A DNA stretch of 64,000 nt, from the NCBI GenBank assembly GCA_036971715.1, contig JAVHJL010000002.1:4868501-4932500 (forward strand), given 5' to 3'. The DNA comes from Arthrobotrys musiformis. Lineage: Eukaryota > Ascomycota > Orbiliomycetes > Orbiliales > Orbiliaceae. The notes below the pieces were generated by a model. That model was not told the origin of the DNA. It did no database searches and saw only the letters and a program-made list of their open reading frames with translations. Below are positions 35,908 through 48,530 of this stretch, piece after piece; positions within the stretch are counted from its first letter, which is position 1, and each line of letters opens with the position of its first letter. The position numbers and the translations under genes are program-made.

Positions 35908-38289
35908 GAAGATTCGTCAACCAATATACTATTTTCCAACATTTTCGGCCCAGCTGCTCGGTCGGTATTACAATTTCGGTGCCACAGGGAAAAGTGAGAG
36001 TGCGCATATGCACGTGAACTCTGCCGTCGATCTCATCTTAGGGTTTTCGCGAATGTTGCACAAACGGAGTAAGGTCTGGGCATAAGCTTCGATCTATTGC
36101 GTTTTTCAGCCTACGCAATAATACATCGGCTTTTGTAAAGGTGACAAGTCCCGAGGGGAACCTTGGTCTGGGTCTCTATCATTTCCCTCAACAAGTGCCG
36201 GGCAACGAAAACCCTCGTCAAAATCTCCATCTGATCGGTTTTTCGAAAGGTTGGATATCCTTGAGATAGGCAGCGCTTTCCAGGTTCCCTTCGAAAAGAT
36301 TTTGGTGTATTAGGCGAGGTTAGGAGTTTCGATCCAATTACGGGTGCCGCACACACCCCAGCTCGGCCCAGTCAAACGTCCGAACACGGGGTTTTCGTAT
36401 GCAGTCCTTTAGTTTTTGTTCTTCAGGACCTGAACTGTCTCAAAGGCAGCAAAGTGCGCTTCCCCAGACAGCCATTTATCAAGATAAATCAGAATATATA
36501 TATACTGGTATAGCGACGATACGACGAATATTAATCGATCGAGCCATATCTTCGGCTATGGTTGTCGCACAAGATCGTGAGCAGGACGTACGTGTACATA
36601 TAAGCACATACGTACATGCACACGGAAAATCCCTTATAGTAGTCTGAACTCCCGATATCGATGAATGTAAGTGCTATCAAGACTTCCAAGAGACAAGTCG
36701 ATGAACTTGAGGCAAGGACATTCCAGATTGTTGATCAACCCAAGATATTGGCTGGCGCCGTGAAGTCTAGGCCCTGCACGCAATTCGACAGTTTAGTATA
36801 CAATAACCACCGCTTGACTAACCCTATTTTACACCATTTACATAGAACTAACCAGCTACCCGTTCTTCTGCCAATTTTAGTGCCATTTTTTGGTTTAAAG
36901 TTAATCTAGTGCAAGCCTTTGTTATTATCAACAAATGATGTGTAACTGTCGTCGTAAGCCACAAGACTTCAACAATATAACTGGAGGTGCCATTGAATCG
37001 TGAACTGATCGACTTGCCGTTTCACTCAACCGAGGTGGTTGAGCGCGAACCGAAAATAAAAAAGTTATTGGAAACCTAGCCCCGCTCCCCGAGGTTGTCT
37101 CAAGATCTTGTGGGGGATTTCAGGGTTCATGGAGTTAATCGCCCGTATCCATATACCCGAAACAATATTCCGAGCACAATGCACTGATATCGCCAAACAT
37201 TTCCTCTTTTTTCTTTCTCGCCTCTAAGCCAGATTAATTTTTTTTTTCAAATTCGTTTTAAAAAAAGCTCAACGGCTTTTCCAAAACCCCCCTGCCAAGT
37301 TTATAGACAAGATTAGGAATGTTAGATTCTTGTAGGCGGGCGGCCTCGGGCCCAACATCGTCGCTTAAAGTCGAAGATCCCCAATTTCGACCAGAAAAAG
37401 TCATATAAAAGACCTCCATAATTCCGACGACAAAATGCCTCAGCTGCAGTTAGTCCGTGCCCGATCCAAGAATTATACAAACATTATAGTGGCGTGGCAT
37501 GGCGTGGCGCATATGCAAGCGATATAAAAAACCATGCAAGTGTAGGAAAACAATAGAGCGACCTCGGGTAGATGGGACGAGGAAGTCTCAATATTTGTTT
37601 GCATATTTAACGAATATCAATTAATTGCGTAAATAATCGCTCAATATTCTAGCTCTTGGTTCCCAGGCTGTAGTTTAATCTTCCCCAGGTATCCCGATTT
37701 CTGCGCTGGAGTCTCCGTGACACCTGTCCCCCGAGCCTTCAGGGAAAGGTTTTTTAAGGCGCACATTTACTTATGTACTTCTTTACAGTGCCACGAGTGG
37801 GGAAGACGAATATAACTTTTGCATGGGTATACATTAAATCTGCAGAGTCCTTTGAAGTTATTCGCTTACGGCGTCTAGAATTGTATTACTGGGAACGAGA
37901 CTAGTATGTAATCATGCATATTGCTTGTTTACTATAGGCTTTGGACTTTCCTAGAGTCTCGCTTCTGTCTAATTGTCATGGGAATTCTTCATTATCGCTA
38001 TAATCCGATGGTAAATTCTATGCTATTTACAACTTTACGTACACACTAAGTTGGTGCAACCTTGAAAATCCATATATTTGCAGGATATAATATCAAATCC
38101 TTTTCTCGATCCTGTACTTCTCATTTATATATAGAAATAGGCACCGTGAACAGTGTATGTTGGGTTATATGCGGGGTAATCCTACGGATCCTGTCAGCAC
38201 CAAGCTTTAATATTAGGACAATTAATTAATTACTATGCTACAAAGTCTTGTAACCCGAGTGTTACCTAACATCTATACCTCCCCGAGGG

Positions 38290-38360
38290 ACGTAGGCTCA
38301 GTTGTAACCAGATCGAATCTTCGATCGGGCGTGACGCCCCAGTAGCCTCCTCGCCTACGT
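38290..38360 (+). other. Inverted-repeat element with three nested stems (possible structured RNA)
   Basis: An 8-bp outer stem (ACGTAGGC at 38290-38297 with GCCTACGT at 38353-38360) encloses two directly adjacent perfect hairpins. One is GATCGA-4-TCGATC (38311-38326) and the other GGGCG-3-CGCCC (38327-38339). Total length is 71 nt, close to a tRNA, but it lacks tRNA A and B boxes and an anticodon arm of proper shape. Confidence 0.25.
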
Positions 38361-40005
38361 TCTGGGCATTTTTCTTACCGGTTGACCGAGACTACGCCTC
38401 AAACTACGAGCCGAAAATATAATGGAATTTAGGGTGCGCAAGCACGATTCTCGTATGATTATTCCCTGCACGGTTGTCCGAGCAAAGAGTGAATGTTATA
38501 CAGAGCTGCAGTCACTAACCCGCCCATCGCCTAAAATTTCACTATACCACACAATCCCTTTTCTAACCTCGCCTAATATAATAATAGTGGCGTCTGCAGC
38601 TTGAAATCTCGGATGCGACTTCGTCAAGAAACTCGACTTGTTCAAAATCCAATGTAGGAGGTCGAATTGCTGCTTATTAGCTTTTACTTCGATTGGGAAC
38701 ATACGGAGCCCTGGAATGTGTAGCATAATATTGGTGATATTGCACAGATAGAGGTTGTTCCTCTAGTCCGGAAGGTATTTCCTCGCCTAAACATATATGA
38801 ATCTCATGAAGGTCTGGAAAATAGTCCCAAGACCAAGCTGTAATACTTTATGAAGCCACCGTCTCCGTTTGGGCAATTTAATTGGGACCAACACAAAGTT
38901 TTGCTTATTGATCTCCCTGCCGGAGATCTTCGAGATGTTCTGATATGACTTGAAAAGGTGCCTATAAATCAAAATTCGGTTATAATACAAATAAATTGAG
39001 GGGGCACAGCTTCTAATTGCGGAGTCGTTGGGAGTTCGGATTTTTCCGGCGCGTATGCAAGGTCTGTAGTTCTGCCGTTGGTCGTTGGGATGTATATGTT
39101 TTTGTAGTATACTTTGGATTGTTCTGCTTCGCTGGATGCGGACTATCCCGCAAATATGTAATAGGGACTACTAGTTACCTAAGTAGGTACGCGATAGTAC
39201 GCTAATATCTCGGTGATAATCCTACAGTGAATGCAGTTATCAGTTTCGCAATCCATATTGACATCTAGCATCTTGATCTATCGGGGTGAAAACGACGACG
39301 TGAAGGTTGTGTTGAGGCTTTGTGGTATTCTGGAGTCGCCCGTATCCAATGTTCTACGGGCTCAAATCCTGGATATTAATATTGGCACTCAACCCGATAT
39401 TGCATTGACTGGCCGTGCTACCGAGCGGCTAGACTTGCAATCGGACAATTTAAACAAAGCGCTCAGGAGGAGGTCCACGGGGCTACTCGGGCACCAGGGC
39501 GTCGAGACTGTGTCTGAGCAATATTTCGTCCGATTGGCTTACCATTTATTCCAGTCTCCAAAATGCGAATGCGAAAAAGCCAAAAGTTTCCGTTTTGCCA
39601 AACACTGTGGTCTGCAAAACATTATCCGGGATATTCCTGGTTAAACGATATCTGGAGAAACTTATAACCGGCCGAAGTGTACGTATTCGTTTTGGGTTAT
39701 TTGAAACTACGGTTTCAAAACATGGTCTGCATTAAAAACGAAGGAACCGCGGGGCCAGGGTTTTTGCGATACACGCCAAGCGCCTTGGTATTTTTTCTAT
39801 TATGTGCATCTAGTGCCGACGTAATGATTCGAATCATGGTACGGAGTAAAATACATCTTATCACGATAAACATTGATATCGTAGGTCTGGCTTCGGACCC
39901 CCACAGTATAAGCTTTGGCCCCTAATAAGCTCCCTTGGCTATTATGTAGGATTCAGGAGATGACCAAGCAATTAAAAACAACGATAACTCCACAGCGAGG
40001 AGTCT

Positions 40006-42666
40006 TCAGTCTTTACGCCCGCCATCCAACTGTCCAAACTGATACATTGCCAGAGCCCTTGGATCCACAATGTCTTCGATCGCCGTCCAATAAAAGTCCT
40101 TTTCCTCCTTTTTCTTTGCCTCTAAGCTTCCTCCTTCCTCAATTAATTTTGTATACAACTTGCTAAATACTCTTAATTCCTTACATGCAATCTCCCCTTT
40201 GCCTCCTTTACCGGAGGTATACTCCCTCATTTGGTCCCCGGACTTTCGAAGCATTATACTACCGAACTCGGTATCCGAGGAAGAGAAAGAGAGTAAGCTG
40301 CGCTGAGCCTTTGATGACATTAATGCGGCGTGCATGATGTAGAATACTACAAACGGTGGCTCTTTGCCTTTCATATAGTCCCGACCGTTGTATTGTGCGA
40401 GTTTATCGTTAAGATGGGCTTCTAGCTTTTCGTAGAATTCGAGACATCGCTCGTGAAGGCCGATGTAGTTGTATAGGAGCCTTGGCTCTTCGGTCGACAG
40501 GTTTTTGCGGAGTGTCGTTAGGAGCTGGAGCGGGGTCAATGTCTTTGTCGATTTCCATTTTTGTTTTAAATTGTAGAAGGGGCTTTTGGTAACATTGACG
40601 CCGTGGGTGGCCGAATCAGGTAGCGACTCGAGGAATTCCAAAACCTTCTCGACAATGGCGATGGAGAAGGGGGCTTTTCGTTCCTCGGCCAGTGAGAGGC
40701 GGAATGCGGCGGCTAGGATCGTAGTCGGGGCGATAGCGCGGGGGTTACCGGTTCTGTGGCGATGGCGAGAATCGTTCTCTGTTTTACCGTTCGTACTATT
40801 AACGAATCTTGAAACTAATTTGGCCGACATTCCCCAGAATAGGAGAAGCCTCTTGAGGCCGTCTTCGATACCCTCCGGTCTTTCACCAACAAAGATATTC
40901 TTCTCATCATGGAATTTCACAAAAAGATCTAGATCCTTCCAGTCTACCGTGGGCACTCCTGGCGAATTCTCAAGGAGGTTGTAAAGGTGGAGTAACGGAA
41001 AAACCGATCTGTAGGTATTGACGACCGTGAGACCTATATCTTGAAGGGCTAGGTTGACATCGTACATTGTCAAACCAGCTAGTATGGGGTGTTCCTTAAG
41101 GAGGTGGAACTCGACGTGGTTGAAAGTTGGTGCACTCTTCACTTTTAGGTGCAACCAGACATCTTTCAGGAGCCCATGCTCGCTGAGGTCTAGATAGCTT
41201 TGAACCTCTTCTGTCATTGGTTTTGTCCATTCAACGATCGGATATTTGTTGATCAAGCCTAGTAGATTCGTGAGACTTTTCTTTGCCCGAAAGGCCGTCA
41301 TTCGGAGATCGTTGAACGGTCCTACTTTCCTAGACTCGAGAACGTTTCCAACGTCGAGGAAAATTTGCATACAAAAGGAATGATGCAACGTAACCTTCTT
41401 AGAAACCATCATTTCCATCATCGTTTGCGTAATCTCATCCTTCAACCAAAGCGCCGCGTTGTCCACCTTGGTCAAGAAAACGAATTCACCAAGGATATCA
41501 AGGACCGCTTCTCTGTCACTGTTGAATTTTTCCTGATTGGAGCGTTGGCCATAAGGCTTCGAGGTATCCACTGGCCCAAAGTGTCCCTTCCTGTAGAAGG
41601 GGCAGTGGTTTGGTTGGATCACTGGGATGAACGATTGGAGGAGTATTGTGGGCAGAGCGAGTGTCCAATTTGCTGTCCCCATCGAGTCGACGTTGAAATG
41701 CCTACGCGGGGGCATTCTTAATGGGTCGAGATCAACGCCATCCGCAAGACACTGCAAGCCGTACATTGTTGTTGCGATTCTGGCAGAGTCCGCGAAAGGG
41801 TCCTGATCGATCTTGGAGAGAACATCGTCTATCATTTCCTTTCCGAGAATCACGGCGGAATTGGTAGTAACAGAGGCTGTCATGGCATCTATGATCCCTT
41901 CCTTGTATTCTGTCCAAGTTTCTTTGATGAAGTCGCGAAAAGTGCACAGATCGTCAAGGAGGCAGAAAGCCATGAAGAATGATTCTGGGAATTCGAGCTC
42001 GTATTCATCCTCGATCACGAAAATGCGGTGTTTCACACACGCTCTCGGCTGTGGCTTTTGTTCTTCCTGCACATCCTTATCATTATCCCCCTATTGAATT
42101 GTTGGTCAGTTAAGCACATCGAAAGCAAAAATCTTGGTCTATAAACATACTTCTCCATCGTCGCTACCGACTGGGTTATCATCCAAAGTAAGATTCTCCA
42201 ACAAGTCGGGGATTGGATGGCCAAAAGAGACCCCTTCCACTCTAACCTTCGGCTTTTTCTTCCCAGGTACCTCGGCGACGCCAGCCGAAGATGTTAACTT
42301 CTCCAAAGCATCTTGGAGAATAGTGATAAAATGTAGATGTCCTTTATCACTTTTCGCGTCGGGCATACGATCCTTAAACGCCATCGCAAACTTCCTACGA
42401 ATGTGAATGGCACGTTCGAGAACTAGTTTGACCGCTTTAGGTAGTTTGATATCATGCTGTACAATGATGTCAACGAGCATTGCATAGCCTCTGAGAGGGA
42501 TTTTTGTGATCTTCTGGGCCCTTTTCGCTGGCGTCGACGATGACAGGTTGAACAAGGTGTCGACATCGACACCACAGGAAACGGCAGTTTCGATCAACCA
42601 CTCCGTGAAACGGCTGGTGTCGGCTTTATACCGATGATAGCTGTTTTTGAGGAATGATGGAAGCAT
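40006..42666 (-). CDS. DUF6604-domain protein, 866 aa
   Basis: Exon 1 is 42666..42151 and exon 2 is 42090..40006. The 60-nt intron (42091..42150) has a GTATGT donor and CAATAG acceptor and is phase 0. The N-terminus (LPSFLKNSYHRYKADTSRFT, then WLIETAVSCG) is the hallmark of the fungal DUF6604 family. A lysine-rich linker follows, including PGKKKPKVRV. An acidic stretch spans the splice junction, and a long alpha-helical C-terminal region of about 690 residues completes the protein. There is no signal peptide or membrane segment. Family members are common in Pezizomycotina, often many per genome, and have no established function. The length is typical of the long form. The start codon sits directly at the conserved domain, so the N-terminus is well defined. 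Confidence 0.85.
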
Positions 42667-44376
42667 GATGGCTGGTTGATAGGATGACTAGGTCCTCGGT
42701 CTCGATATTGGATGGGCTGGAAGGTCCTGCGCTGGAGAGCGAGAGGTTGGAAGCTACCATACGCGTCAAGTTCGTGGGTTCTGTGCGATGATGGAAATGA
42801 AACGAAATACGGCATAGCATGAGCAGCAACTGGTATCGAAACGCGGAGAAATTCATATGTCTTCACGTCGATAGGGTTTTGCGGGTTCTCTCGCACTTTG
42901 GGTTAGCTGGCTCATCGGCTTCTAGCGAGCTTCCTATGGCGTCCTCGATGCGGTGCAACACGCCTTCTTTTGGAAATACAACATTTCTCACAAGCTAGAT
43001 TAGGTTGGTGCTAGTCCAGAAGCAATGGCAAGGGCTGGTGCTAGCTTTGCCAAATTGGCTCGGTATATGACTGGTCAGTTAGCATCTCCTTGATGCTTAG
43101 GGGGTCTATGATATTGATATTATTTTTTGACTTGGACACTATATTCCATGCGTTCCTTGCCAGATCTCTATATCCATGGTAGAAGAATTCACTTAGGGCC
43201 CGAAGGTATAATATATTGGAGCTGTCAGTGTTCATGACCGGGGTCTTGGGGCCGGGAGATGTGCTCCACCCCCTCGAGGCCTTAGGACTATTAATATATT
43301 ATCAATGTGCCTTAAGTTCTATTTTCCTTGTTTTGTTTGTGTTTTCCCGTCTTATTTTCGAAGGGTCTAATTGCTAGTTCGGAAACTGCTCGGATTGACC
43401 TATGTTTATTTTAGAACCACATGCAGGTGCTCTAACTACGTAGCTACGTAACGAATCCATTATATCTAGTCTCGTGTTGCATTATATCTAGCCTTTGCAT
43501 TGTTGTTCACAGGGCTGTACTCGTTGGCGGCCTAGCGGGCGAGTAAATAAATCAATATATAGCAGACGGGCTTGCCCGTGGCTGCTAAGTTTATAAGCAG
43601 CACTGCAGTGTGTGAGAAATCGGAGTTAATAATCGGATAGGAAGAACCCACTTGGTTCGCGCCGAGACAAGGGGGATATATGAGTATACTAGTTAAACTA
43701 GTACTCGTATGCGCGTATGTATCTAGCGTCCGACATCTGGCGTCCAGCTTCATGGTTAGGTCTGCGGGAGAGACTTATGAGAACTCAGCGTACCCTTTTA
43801 CATATATATGTACATACGTACGTATTTAACCTCGATGCACTGGCAAATATATGCATCTACGTAGCTACGAGTCCCTACCTTTTCTCTATCATGATATTAA
43901 CACAGAGTTCCTAGCTAATGGTATGTCACACCGTTTTAACATGGTAATTCAGAAAATGGTCCGGATTATCTGCGACCATGGGGGTATCACACCCACAGCG
44001 ACTATATAATGGCGGTATATTGGTTTCTTAGCTAGCTCTCTTTTAAAAATCTTTTTCCAAAAAAAAAAGAATTCCATTACTGCCCTAAGCTTTTTTTAAT
44101 CAACATGAAGAGTCCCTTTAAAGACACCCGAGCCAATTATTAACCCGTCCCGAAGTTCCCAATAATCCTTGCAAGCCCAATTGCTGCAATAATAATAACC
44201 CGTTCAATCCAAAAACCGTAATACTCCATACCCAGGGTATCAACAATAATTCATACAACCTTTACTCCAATCCAATAATGCAATAATCAAGGGCGATGGT
44301 AACCAACAAAAGAAAAGCCCCCGGTACTCCATCAAACAAAAGAAAAAAGAAAAACGCAAGTTAATTCCCAGGATTT
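42667..44376. other. Intergenic region
   Basis: This lies between two minus-strand genes: the promoter side of the DUF6604 gene and the 3' side of the repeat-containing membrane-protein gene. Short AT-rich palindromes with GTACGTACGT-type steps occur at about 43800-43870, and an A run lies at about 44060. No ORF above 100 codons. Confidence 0.5.
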
Positions 44377-47300
44377 TCAAAACGGCACTTGTTTGGCCGC
44401 TGCAAGGTCCTGGTAGACTTTCATATCCTCGCAGATGCCGTTCCTGAGAAAGCAGCCCACAAGGATACCAACAAGGACGGTGATGAATGCGATGAAACCA
44501 ATTCCGAATATCCGTTCGTATCCTCGGTACCTTTTATCGGCCAAGAGTCTCGTTTTGATATCCTGAGGAACACCACGGAACCAGATGTGGCGAATCAGAA
44601 TTTCCGTCATAAAAATTGTGAACGTGATGGGGAAAAGGGTCATAAAGACGACGAGAAGAGCCCATGTGGATTCGGAACAAACAATAGAAGTAGCGGTATT
44701 CAGACGAATATTAATATTACCGATGGGGGCTAACGGGATGGTCTCCGCCTTTGATGAAAATGCCGCAGGTGGAGGCATAAAAATGGAATCGGTATACTCG
44801 CCACCTCTGGGATCAGCGGTTATGGGCTCAAGAATTTGTCTCGACATGATATCTTGCATGTCGCCAGTCGTGATTCGCATGTGTCTAAAGCCGGAATATA
44901 GGTCGCCTTTTGGAACTTCGCAAATAGTCAGAGTCTCGTGACCGCCGTCCCAAAGGGGCCGAGTAATTGTGCCAAGTTTGACAAGAGGAGCTTGGGAAGA
45001 GGCATCATGGGCTGTTGAGTTAGACAGTAAGAGGGTCGAATATTCCAGAATTGTTTTTGATCCTTTTATACGAACTGGCGTCTGCTTTCGACTATAGCTA
45101 CCAACCGAAGGGGGACCCATCGTATTTGGCATACCGTAAACTGTTTGGGACGTTGGATAATAAGTCTCCTGAGGTGGCACGAAACTCGTTGTAGTGGACA
45201 TGTCGTTATATAGTGACGTTGAGCTTCTTCCAGTGACTGTCTTTCTACGGGCAGCGCGACTTTGAGCTCGGGCTGCCATAGGAGATAAGCTAGTGTGTAT
45301 ACTGTCCGAAATATGTGAAGCCATGGGGAGTTCCGAAGGCAATGTGACCGGATGATAGCGAGCAGTATATGTTGATGCCCCAGCCACATAGTAAGAAGCA
45401 GACCACTCGTCCCAAGAAGATGGAGCTGTAACATTTGGCCTAGAATCTAAAGATGAGGTTGGAGAAACTGCTAGATTAATCCGACTCCAAACTTTTTCGA
45501 CGGTTTGAAGCATTTTCTTGACGAAGGAAATCTCAAGGTGGGTGGACGTGGTTTCTTTAGTTGGTACTTCCGTAGGAGCAGGGCCAAACGACGATAGGGA
45601 AACCGGGCTAGCTGTTCGTATGTCAAGTTGACTCTTTGAAACCGAAGTGATCAGAGTTGGGGGTCCCATAAGCAGCCTCGAAGGCAACGAAGAGACTAAA
45701 TTGGTCGTGGAGGCCTGTTTATCATAGCTGGGGATCAAGGTTGGTTCCTGGTAGTGTGAATCCGAGAAGATTGTTGGTGGAAGATAGTAAGAACCCGTGA
45801 ATGATGATTGGCCGACACTGAGATGTCCCGTCGCCAGAACCAACGGGGGTGGGTGAGTTATCACTGCACCAACTGGTGTGACTAAGATTTCCTGTCTAGA
45901 TAAAGTCTTTGGTGCGACTGTAGACGTGGGGGACAGTGTTTGGCTTCGGACACGGGGCTTCGGCTTATCACTGGCTGGACAAGACTTGTGTCGAGAAGAG
46001 GGTTCATGCTCGGCAGAAACGTTTCTCCGATCGAACTCAGACAGATCGTAGGTCTCCAATAGGCTGTTTATGTCAAAGGCAGGTAGTTTCTATGGTTTAT
46101 GGCCTGTTAATTGACTATTCCCCCCAGTGAATAGTGGACCAAGTGATCAAACATACCTTTTGAGTTGGGATGCTGGGGTCCAGTGTCTTGGTTACAGGTA
46201 CTATGGTAGTGACTGGAGCTGGTTTAGCTGGCTCAAGGATGACTTGAGTACTTGACGAGATAACCAAAGTAGCTGAAAATGGTGAACCGTTGGGTCTCTC
46301 TTGAACAAGTGTGGTTAGATGAACACTTGATGCTGTCGGGGGAGCTCTTTTGCCCAAGATGCCGGCCGCGATGCTTGAAGTAACTTGGTTGACACTGAGA
46401 GTTTGCAGGCTAGAAGTGGCTCGTCTTACTAGCTGGCTAATAAAGCCATAGACGATTGTATTGTATACCTCGGAGAGCAAAGCCTTCGTCCTTGGTGGAG
46501 CGGACCTCCTAATAGATTGTGCTATTTCGGTTCTGGGCCCAACCTGCTTACGATCCATGACCGTAGCTGACGTGGCATTTGTGCTGTTCCGGCTTGACTC
46601 AACAGAGGCATCGGTGGAATTCGAAACGACGTCAAGGGTCAGATTTGCCCTTGGTCCTGAAATCTTCGGAGGAGCAAACCAAGGTGGATAATACGCCTGG
46701 GCAGTTTTTCTGGAATTGGATACAGCTCGGTGGAATAGATACTTATCCCAGGATTCCGGATCAGCCAAAGTAGAAACAACAGATACAGTCAAAGCGGCCC
46801 CAGTCTTTTGTTGGTTGTCCGAAGAGACTATGGCGGCTGGCGTGGTCGTAATGAGAGTTTGGTTCGTGAGTTCCGTAGCAGCGGTCAAAGTCAGGGTTGC
46901 CAGGTCCTCTTCTTCGGATTCAAGAGGTGGGTGTGATACAGTCATGGTAAAAATCCCAACTGATTTAATCGCCGTTTCCACTTGAGTCGCGGCAGACTCG
47001 ATGGTTTGGGTTACAGTCAACCTAAAGGTTTCGCCAATGCCGGATAATATCCTTCTAGTGCTACTGAATTTAGCTGCGATACCGAGACTCGATTTCTCTT
47101 CCTCGGTAAGTGGAGGCCAAGTTGGTTCCGGGCCCTCGGTATACTGGGCAATCAATGTCAGGATCTGGGGGTCTCTTGTAACCAATTTTCGTTTACATTG
47201 TGCAGCGGAAGCCTCGAGAATCGGGTTCGAGGCTAGAACATGTTCCGGGGCGTTTGAAGTCTCGGGAACAGAGACTGGCGTATGTTCCGTGGTGTTTAAA

Positions 47301-47650
47301 GTCTCGGGAACAGAGACTGGCGTATGTTCCATGGTGTTTAAAGTCTCGGGAACTGAGACTGGGGGTGTTGGTTCCACATCGTTTTGAGTCCCGGGAACAG
47401 AGACGATAATGCCTTGCAAGTATTGCGGAGGCTCGATAGTTGAAATTGACACGGTCTCAATAGATTCATGCTTGATTTCGCCCAGGAGGTTGCCAGTTGT
47501 ATGAACTTTAGTCTGAGTCAAGGTCTTGGCTCGGTCGGCGATAGTTCTGAGGGGTGAGAACTCATATGCCCGGGAGACCCTTTCGTCCAAAGCGCCAAAT
47601 ATGGCCACGACTACGACGTAGAGAAGTCCACAGATTTGAGCGAAATACAT
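44377..47650 (-). CDS. Large Ser/Thr-rich membrane protein with 14-aa tandem repeats
   Basis: Exon 1 is 47650..46157 and exon 2 is 46089..44377; the intron is 67 nt (46090..46156, GTATGT donor, CCATAG acceptor). Using CCATAG joins Lys-498 in frame to KLPAFDINSLLE; the other nearby AGs hit stops or shift the frame. The product is 1068 aa. It starts with a signal-like hydrophobic segment (4-20). Four 14-15-residue repeats of the VSVPETLNTTEHTP type fill 83-139. Most of the body is low-complexity and Ser/Thr/Pro-rich, with several sequons, as in heavily glycosylated wall proteins. Two hydrophobic spans near the C-terminus (about 974-997 and 1025-1046) should anchor it, leaving a short tail. I recognise no catalytic domain. 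A wall-spanning sensor or adhesin-like role is inferred from architecture only. Confidence 0.78.
47234..47404 (-). repeat. In-frame tandem repeat (42-nt unit, about 4 copies) in the membrane-protein gene
   Basis: Four units encode VSVPGTQNDVEPTPP, VSVPETLNTMEHTP, VSVPETLNTTEHTP and VSVPETSNAPEHVL. The two central copies are nearly identical at the DNA level over 42 nt, which suggests recent unequal exchange or slippage. Confidence 0.85.
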
Positions 47651-48530
47651 CTTGAATACTTAAATTTGGTAGAAACCGTATACTGAAGCAAGTCGAATAG
47701 AATTGGGTTAAAGAGTTCTGTGCAATATCACTTTGGATATGGTCAAGTAAGCAAGCTTAAGTGAACAAAAACCAAATTGAGGAGAAGAAGGTTCGAATCG
47801 AAGGGTAGGCTCATATGAAGCCTGTGAACGCGCGTGACGATGGGGAAGAAAGAGGAGAGAGAGGGGGGGGCTCCGACGCTGCGGCGAGCGGGGGGCCCTT
47901 AAATACCCCGTCCGGTCCGTTGGGGGACCCGTCCGTATCATTATTGCGGAGTATTCAATATGCGCTGTCTGATGCGCTGTCGATGCGAAAATCACCGGTT
48001 TTTACATTTATTTCCTGGAATTATGATGATGCAGTTGCGCAATTTTGAAGATTTGTATGGTACAGGCGGTTTAATTCTGGCGTAAATACAGGAAAAAAGT
48101 GTGTTGTCCTGCCAATTTACAACAAAGTCCCTGTCGACGAAATAAACAATGCGAATGTCAAAGTTCGATTATTTATTATTCTGGAAAATATTATTTAAAG
48201 AATTGATACCATAATTTATAATAAAATACCAGACGTTGTGTGCGTGTGCTTAGGTAAGTAGGGTTTAGCTTGCTGTGACCTTAGTTGTATGCGGTCGTTT
48301 GGGTAGACATGCACTTTTCGTCGCAGATGCACCAGATATGTTGGCCTGGACTCGAGGCTGCAGGTATATAGTACGATACAAGAGGGTGAGTATAAGTACG
48401 TCGTCGTATTTATATCCTCTAGTCGCGAATAAACTGTGCATCTGGGGCTGAACAATTGGTAGAAATTCCTCAGAACTTCCAGTGCTCCGGATCCCGATGA
48501 AATACATGCCGACGAGTCCATAGTTTATGT
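47651..48530. other. Intergenic region
   Basis: Promoter side of the membrane-protein gene and 3' side of the methyltransferase gene, both minus strand. It holds a purine-rich G-run near 47858-47870 and an AT-rich segment at 48170-48230. The open frames at 48216-48534 on the minus strand lie in the methyltransferase 3' region and look spurious. Confidence 0.5.

Larger units (their letters stand above)
34577..40005. other. Gene-poor region with possible coding relics and a structured element
   Basis: No intact gene in 5.4 kb. On the minus strand, 35638-35907 plus nearby stop-interrupted frames around 35230-35480 have protein-like composition and may be a decayed gene. On the plus strand 39231-39644 is open for 137 codons without a recognisable domain. 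A multi-hairpin inverted repeat lies at 38290-38360. Short AT runs occur throughout. I find no terminal repeats or target-site duplications that would mark a transposon. Confidence 0.4.

Noticed and set aside
39231..39644. 137-codon plus-strand ORF
   Set aside because: No domain or splice partner; kept only as part of the intergenic description.
46059..46130. Treating 44377-46059 as a separate gene
   Set aside because: Its first codon is TTG. A phase-0 intron joins it to the upstream exon in the same direction, giving one protein of 1068 aa.
47785..47805. tRNA B-box-like GGTTCGAATC
   Set aside because: No matching A box, acceptor stem or anticodon arm around it. No tRNA could be supported anywhere in the window.
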